Origin: Bacteroidota bacterium
Lineage (GTDB): Bacteria > Bacteroidota > Bacteroidia > Sphingobacteriales > Sphingobacteriaceae
Reading direction: 5' to 3'
Assembly (NCBI GenBank): GCA_013286565.1
Contig: JABDFM010000009.1
Span: 16,112-63,522 of the forward strand
DNA: 47,411 bases
Position 1 is the first letter of the stretch, and every line of letters begins with the position of its first letter. Below the pieces are notes generated by a model. The model saw nothing but the letters and a program-made list of their open reading frames with translations, was not told where the DNA came from and made no database searches. The translations under genes were made by a program, and so were the position numbers. This document shows, piece by piece, positions 43,025 to 47,411 of the stretch.

Positions 43025-44764
43025 ATGAGATTTAAGCTGTCTATATTTTTATTGTGCTTAATTGCACCATGTTTGGTTTTTGCGCAAAGCGAAAAGCCGG
43101 GCAACGGTGTGGTTATTGTTGCAGGAAAACCGATGACAGCTGAGGATAGTTTGATGGTCAGGCAAATCTTTTTTTCGGCCCTTCGGGAGAAAACGATCGA
43201 AAATTTCAAGCTTGCAACCGACTATTTCGCCCGGGTACTGCAACTCGACCCGGCGAATGATGCTTCCATGTATGAGCTCGCCAATATCCGCAAAGCACAG
43301 AGTGATTATCCTGGCGCGCAGGAATTGCTGGAAAGGGCTGTTACCGTAAAGCCAGATAATGAATGGTACTGGCTGGGCCTGGCCGATTGTTATGAAAAAA
43401 ATGTGAACGACATCCCTAAGCTGGAGAATGTTTTTAACGAACTGATCAGGATCGACGGAGATAAACCGGATTACTACTTTGACAAAGCAAACGTTTATTT
43501 CCAGGAAAAGAAGTATGACGACGCGCTTGCCGTTTACAAACAACTGGAGCAGATAACCGGCCCTACAGATGATATAGTTGCCAAAAGGCAAGTGATCTAT
43601 CTTAAACAGGGTAATGTTGACCAGGCGGCTGCCGATTTGGAGGGATTGATAGCGGCAAACCCGCAGCAAATAAGATACTACCTGCTTCTGGGCGAACTGT
43701 ATAACTCAAACGGATTAGCTGATAAGGCGCTTAAGGTATTGCTAACTGCCGAAAAAATGGACGCGCATAACGGGCAGGTTCATTTGGCGCTTGCTGATAT
43801 TTACCGGGACAAGAAAAACTATGAAGCCAGTTTTGATGAACTGACGTTAGCCTTTGCTATCGCCGACCTGGATATTGACCAGGAAATAAGAATTGTTCTG
43901 GGCTATATACCCAAATTCCCTGACCCTAACGCCAAAGCCAGCGCACTTGAATTAAGCCGGTTACTAACCATTGCCCATCCGGATGATTCAAAATCTTACG
44001 CCCTGTATGGCGATATGCTGCTGCAAAATGAAAAATACAAGGATGCAAAAGTTAATTACAAAAAATCGGTAGGGTTGAACGGCCAGGTATATGAAGTGCA
44101 GGAACAACTGATACGGCTCGAGCTGGGCGAAAATGACCCCGACACTGCATTAAAGGACGGTGAAAATGCTTTGTCGCTTTTCCCAAACCAGGCGTGGTTG
44201 AATTACCTGGTGGGGGTTGCCTATCAGCAAAAAAAGAATTTCACCAAAGCTTTGGAGTATATTAAAAATGCCACCACACTTGATACCCAGGATAATGATC
44301 TGCTTTCACAATCCTTTTCGTCATTGGGCGATTGTTATCACTCGTTAAATGACAATCAGAAATCAGACGAATCGTACGAAAAGTCGTTGAGCTATAATCC
44401 CGACAATGCTTATACCCTTAATAATTATTCTTATTATTTGTCGGTGAGGGGGGTATCCTTAGATAAGGCCGCCGGGCTATCAAAACACTCCAATGATTTG
44501 CAGCCTAACACCGCGTCTTTTGAAGATACCTACGCCTGGATATTATTTAAGCAGAAAAAATATACCGATGCAAAGTTGTGGATGGAAAAAGCTTTAGCGC
44601 ATGGTAAAGATCATAGTGCCGTGCAAACCGAGCATTATGGCGATATACTATTTTATTTGGGCGATACGGATTCGGCAGTACAAAACTGGAAAAAAGCGAA
44701 GGAATATGGCGGGGGCTCACCACAGTTAGAACGAAAGATCAATGAAAGGAAATATGTTGAATAA
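43025..44764 (+). CDS. Exported tetratricopeptide repeat protein
   Basis: A 579-residue protein with a signal peptide (MRFKLSIFLLCLIAPCLVFAQ) followed by a long array of TPR units of about 34 residues, for instance DPANDASMYELANIRKAQSD near 77, DKADYYF-like stretches near 150 and LKVLLTAEKMDAHNGQVH near 240, up to residue 560. It presents a superhelical protein-binding surface, probably in the periplasm. The partner is unknown; the co-transcribed DUF4292 lipoprotein and the EnvC-like protein are natural candidates. The DUF4292 start overlaps its 3' end by 23 bases. Confidence 0.85.
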   Translation: MRFKLSIFLLCLIAPCLVFAQSEKPGNGVVIVAGKPMTAEDSLMVRQIFFSALREKTIENFKLATDYFARVLQLDPANDASMYELANIRKAQSDYPGAQELLERAVTVKPDNEWYWLGLADCYEKNVNDIPKLENVFNELIRIDGDKPDYYFDKANVYFQEKKYDDALAVYKQLEQITGPTDDIVAKRQVIYLKQGNVDQAAADLEGLIAANPQQIRYYLLLGELYNSNGLADKALKVLLTAEKMDAHNGQVHLALADIYRDKKNYEASFDELTLAFAIADLDIDQEIRIVLGYIPKFPDPNAKASALELSRLLTIAHPDDSKSYALYGDMLLQNEKYKDAKVNYKKSVGLNGQVYEVQEQLIRLELGENDPDTALKDGENALSLFPNQAWLNYLVGVAYQQKKNFTKALEYIKNATTLDTQDNDLLSQSFSSLGDCYHSLNDNQKSDESYEKSLSYNPDNAYTLNNYSYYLSVRGVSLDKAAGLSKHSNDLQPNTASFEDTYAWILFKQKKYTDAKLWMEKALAHGKDHSAVQTEHYGDILFYLGDTDSAVQNWKKAKEYGGGSPQLERKINERKYVE

Positions 44765-45527
44765 GCTGCTGATCATTTGTTGTTTATTGGTGATGGTAAG
44801 TTGTAAGGCAAGGAAACAGATTATTGCTGCCCGCCCGGTTGCTAATACACCTGTAAAACAGGTTGATAACAGCAAACTAAGCGCGGTAAAGGGGAATCAG
44901 GTAAGTTTCGCTACCTTCTCGGGCAAAGCCCACGCAAAATTGGATATTGCCGGCAGCAGTAATGATGTCACCCTGAATATCCGCATCAGCAGTGGGCAAA
45001 AGATATGGGTATCGGTAACCGCCATTGCCGGCATCGAAGTGGCACGCGCGCTGATCACCCCTGATAGTATCTTATTGATCAACAAGCTGCAGGGTCTGTA
45101 TGTGAGGCAACCGTTTAATTATATTTATAGATACACCAGTAGACAGGTTGACTATAAAACATTGGAAGCCATCTTTGTTGGGAATGCGATCCCTCAATTG
45201 TTGAACGACAATACCCAGGTGCAGGCGGATAGCACGGGCGTTAAGCTATTAGGAAATTTGCAGGACCTGGTATATACAATGATAATCGGCTCCAATATGA
45301 AGGTTAGCGAAACCGATCTGTTTGATCAAAGCGGAGGGCAGTCGTTGCAGGTAAACAATACTGATTTTATGCAAAATGGGAACAGGGTGCTGCCATCGCA
45401 GATCAATATGACATCTACAGTAAACACAAAAAAAATACAGGTGAATATACATTACCTGAAGGTAGATTTTGATCTTCCGCTCGAATATCCGTTTAGTATC
45501 CCGTCAAGGTATGATCCTGCTAATTAA
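44742..45527 (+). CDS. DUF4292 lipoprotein, LolB-like
   Basis: A 261-residue lipoprotein of the Bacteroidota DUF4292 family. The lipobox is VMVSC with the cysteine about residue 21, or residue 17 from a second ATG at 44754. The body begins with FSGKAHAKLDI and continues with IRISSGQKIWVSVTAIAGIEVARALITPDSI, a pattern resembling the LolB/LppX half-barrel (a basic beta-strand, a W-containing strand, and a G-x-E-x-A-R-x-x-I turn before a P-D segment). Bacteroidota usually lack a recognisable LolB, so a role in receiving lipoproteins at the outer membrane is a reasonable inference, not proven. It is coupled to the TPR gene and followed by an EnvC-like gene. Confidence 0.78.
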   Translation: MKGNMLNKLLIICCLLVMVSCKARKQIIAARPVANTPVKQVDNSKLSAVKGNQVSFATFSGKAHAKLDIAGSSNDVTLNIRISSGQKIWVSVTAIAGIEVARALITPDSILLINKLQGLYVRQPFNYIYRYTSRQVDYKTLEAIFVGNAIPQLLNDNTQVQADSTGVKLLGNLQDLVYTMIIGSNMKVSETDLFDQSGGQSLQVNNTDFMQNGNRVLPSQINMTSTVNTKKIQVNIHYLKVDFDLPLEYPFSIPSRYDPAN

Positions 45528-45533
45528 TATTTA

Positions 45534-45541
45534 TATTTTTG
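45534..45541 (+). promoter_or_regulatory. -7 promoter element for the envC-like gene
   Basis: TATTTTTG (TAnnTTTG) ends four bases before the ATG at 45546 and lies in the short gap after the DUF4292 stop, so the EnvC-like gene can be transcribed alone. Confidence 0.5.
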
Positions 45542-45545
45542 GTTG

Positions 45546-46841
45546 ATGAAATTTTTAAAAATAGTATTCTTTTTGTTTTGTGTCTTTATTGCAGTTAACG
45601 CGCATGCGCAAAGCAGCGATGAGCTAAAACGCCGCCGTGATAAATACTCAGAAGAGCTGGAAAAGCTTAATCGCGAGTACGAGGAAACAGCCAATAATAA
45701 AAAAAGCACCTTAAAACAATTAAGCCTGCTAAAAGCACAGATCAACCTGCGCGAAGAAAAGATCAACACCATCAACTCAGAAGTAAGGGTTTTAGATAAC
45801 CAGATATCCGAAAGTAATAATACCGTACATAGTTTGCAGGGACAGTTGGATCAGCTTAAAAAGGAATACGCTGCTATGATACTGTTTGCTTACCGCAATC
45901 AAAGCTCCTATAATAAACTGATGTTCATTTTTGCCTCGAAGGACTTTAACCAGTCGTACAAGCGGCTAAAATACCTGCAGCAGTTTGCAACCTATCGCGA
46001 GCGGCAGGCGCATTATATTGAAGGCACAGAGAAAGACCTGCATGTAAAAATAGTGGAGCTGGATAACACCAAGAAACAAAAAAGTACCCTGCTTGTTGAT
46101 CAGGTAAAGGAGAAACAAACACTCGGGAAGCAGAAAAATGATCAGGCAAGGGTAGTGTCTGATCTGTCTAAACAGCAAGGGCAACTGAAGGAGCAGCAAC
46201 GTGATGTACAACGAAAACTGGCTCGCACCAACCAGGAAATCAACGCAGCTATCCGCAGGGAAATTGCCGAAGCAAGGCGCAAGGCCGAAGAAGAGGCAGC
46301 CAAAGCGGCTAAATTGGCTAATGCAGCAAATGCCGCAAACGGGGATAACAAAAATGTTACACCTGCTAAAAAGGTGATTGCAAAAACCTATACTACAAGC
46401 GAAGCTTTAAATGCTACCCCCGAAGCGGCTAAATTATCAAACGATTTTTTAGGAAACCGGGGAAGCTTGCCATGGCCGGTAACTAATGGGGTAGTGATAC
46501 AGGGGTTTGGTACATATTCTATTGAAGGAATTAAAAGCGAAAGCAGCGGCCTGGAAATAAAAACTAACCCAGAGGCATCGGTAAGGGCTGTTTTTGAAGG
46601 GAAGGTGGTTCGTGTTATTAATGTTTACGGCACATATACAGTTATAATAAACCATGGCGAGTACTTTACAGTTTATTCAAATTTAAGATCAACCAATGTA
46701 GCAGCCGGGCAAAGGGTAGGTACTAAACAAAATATCGGAACGGTTGCTAACGAAAGTTCTACCGGGATACCACAGGTGAATTTTCAGCTCTGGAAAGTCT
46801 CAACACCGGTTAATCCTAAGATATGGCTGGCAGCTGAATAG
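45546..46841 (+). CDS. EnvC-like murein hydrolase activator, degenerate LytM domain
   Basis: A 431-residue exported protein. A signal peptide (MKFLKIVFFLFCVFIAVNAHAQ) leads into a long coiled coil (about residues 27-250, rich in KLNREYEETANNKK-type heptads), then an Ala-rich linker and a C-terminal M23/LytM domain from about 300. In active LytM enzymes the metal is bound by H-x-x-x-D and H-x-H; here the corresponding stretches are SSGLEIKTN and QVNFQLWK, which lack the histidines and aspartate. It should therefore be an activator of amidases, as EnvC is, and not a peptidase. The alternative TTG at 45543 is not needed. It follows DUF4292 and is followed by tatA. Confidence 0.86.
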   Translation: MKFLKIVFFLFCVFIAVNAHAQSSDELKRRRDKYSEELEKLNREYEETANNKKSTLKQLSLLKAQINLREEKINTINSEVRVLDNQISESNNTVHSLQGQLDQLKKEYAAMILFAYRNQSSYNKLMFIFASKDFNQSYKRLKYLQQFATYRERQAHYIEGTEKDLHVKIVELDNTKKQKSTLLVDQVKEKQTLGKQKNDQARVVSDLSKQQGQLKEQQRDVQRKLARTNQEINAAIRREIAEARRKAEEEAAKAAKLANAANAANGDNKNVTPAKKVIAKTYTTSEALNATPEAAKLSNDFLGNRGSLPWPVTNGVVIQGFGTYSIEGIKSESSGLEIKTNPEASVRAVFEGKVVRVINVYGTYTVIINHGEYFTVYSNLRSTNVAAGQRVGTKQNIGTVANESSTGIPQVNFQLWKVSTPVNPKIWLAAE

Positions 46842-46848
46842 TATTTGA

Positions 46849-46882
46849 TTTGAGGATGGTGTCATATAATTACTTATATTTG
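46849..46882 (+). promoter_or_regulatory. Promoter before tatA
   Basis: TTTG (46849-46852), 22 bases, then TATATTTG (46875-46882), an exact -7 match with nearly consensus spacing. It lies just after the EnvC-like stop and 18 bases before the ATG. Confidence 0.5.
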
Positions 46883-46900
46883 TAAATTAATTTAAAAGGC

Positions 46901-47371
46901 ATGTTTTGTTCGGTTTTATTGTTTTTGAACATCGGCGGCTCTGAGATGATTTTCATCTTTATTGTAGCCCTATTCCTTTTTGGCGGCGATAAGCTTCCCG
47001 AAATAGCACGTGGTTTGGGAAAGGGGATACGGGAGTTTAAGGATGCGTCAGAAAATGTAAAACGCGAAATAAATAACCAGATAAATAACTACGAAGAAAA
47101 AAGAGAAGAAGCTGAAGCCAATTCAACACCTGTAACAGAGGCGCCGAAAGAATTATCTGCGGCAGCTGATGAACATACAGCATGGACGCCGGTTGAAGAT
47201 GCAGAACATGATGCACCTAATCCGGTAATCCCAACTAATGGGGTGCCAAATACCATGCCTTTTGTTGAAAATAACGGGACACTGGCTGACCATACACCCG
47301 CCAGTGAAACAGAACATTCTAATACAGCTACAGAAAACAAAACCGAAGCTGCTAAAACAACACACGTATAA
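46901..47371 (+). CDS. tatA: Sec-independent translocase TatA/TatE family protein
   Basis: A 156-residue membrane component of the Tat system, which moves folded proteins with RR signal peptides. One span (MIFIFIVALFLF, about residues 16-27) with the FGGDKLPEIARGLGKGIREFKDA hinge and amphipathic helix is diagnostic. The charged tail (residues 60-156) is long and rich in Glu, Asn, Pro and Thr. TatC is not in the window. Its own promoter motif precedes it. Thirty bases after the stop another ATG (47402) may begin the next gene at the right edge, but too little is visible. Confidence 0.92.
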   Translation: MFCSVLLFLNIGGSEMIFIFIVALFLFGGDKLPEIARGLGKGIREFKDASENVKREINNQINNYEEKREEAEANSTPVTEAPKELSAAADEHTAWTPVEDAEHDAPNPVIPTNGVPNTMPFVENNGTLADHTPASETEHSNTATENKTEAAKTTHV

Positions 47372-47411
47372 AATAAGGAATAACATAAAATTAAAAAAAT
47401 CATGGGACTTT

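Noticed and set aside
47402..47411. ATG at the right edge
   Set aside because: Only three codons are visible, so a gene cannot be claimed.
1..47411. CRISPR array, tRNA or rRNA, integrase or transposase
   Set aside because: I found no direct repeats with spacers, no cloverleaf or rRNA sequence and no such protein on either strand.

Overview
The window is ordinary chromosomal DNA of a Bacteroidota species, most likely family Sphingobacteriaceae (Mucilaginibacter or Pedobacter type). The reasons are many Bacteroidota-typical families (DUF4834, DUF6427, DUF2480, DUF3108, DUF3109, DUF4292, RemB-like outer-membrane proteins), almost no Shine-Dalgarno sequences, and recurring TAnnTTTG motifs, the Bacteroidota -7 promoter element, just upstream of genes. 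I see no rRNA, tRNA, CRISPR array, transposase or phage gene. Genes are densely packed on both strands.

Layout. 1-6.9 kb: 5' part of a tricorn/TolB-like propeller protein, a divergent pair of glycosyltransferases (GT4, GT2), a DUF433/DUF5615 toxin-antitoxin-like pair, a large YfhO-type membrane protein and two small membrane proteins. 7-12.5 kb: an orphan AT-rich gene behind its own terminator, uvrB, upp, an inverted-repeat element, a YjjG-type nucleotidase, a DinB-fold protein and an unlisted 36-residue membrane peptide. 12.6-16.5 kb: an LpxH-like phosphoesterase, a TlpA-like thioredoxin, a GT28-like glycosyltransferase and DUF6427. 16.6-22.2 kb: purQ, coaX, an outer-membrane protein, lptC and a PpiD/SurA-like foldase, ending at a clear terminator. 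22.2-24.7 kb: DUF2480, DUF3108, DUF3109, a small gene and a decayed second DUF3109 tail. 24.8-30 kb: gmd, two tandem RemB-like outer-membrane proteins and a methyltransferase. 30-37 kb: a PAS histidine kinase, dxs, scpA, glyA and a lone receiver. 37-41 kb: comF, a small membrane protein, rlmN, an amidohydrolase and acylphosphatase. 41-47.4 kb: a flippase, dut, a TPR protein, a DUF4292 lipoprotein, an EnvC-like protein and tatA.

The main themes are envelope biogenesis (LPS export, OMP folding, lipid A chemistry, polysaccharide flipping, surface sugar synthesis, murein-hydrolase activation, Tat export) and housekeeping (nucleotides, CoA, isoprenoids, DNA repair, chromosome segregation, RNA modification).

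I found no canonical defence or biosynthetic system. The most unusual signals are non-coding. (1) A family of degenerate arrays with a 7- or 8-base period sits at gene boundaries at nine places, often touching a stop or start codon and sometimes arranged as inverted pairs; one has become the N-terminus of a coding sequence. (2) TAnnTTTG elements lie only 3-4 bases before the start codon of five genes, implying leaderless mRNAs. (3) A recombination scar carries a duplicated, decayed 3' end of the DUF3109 gene.
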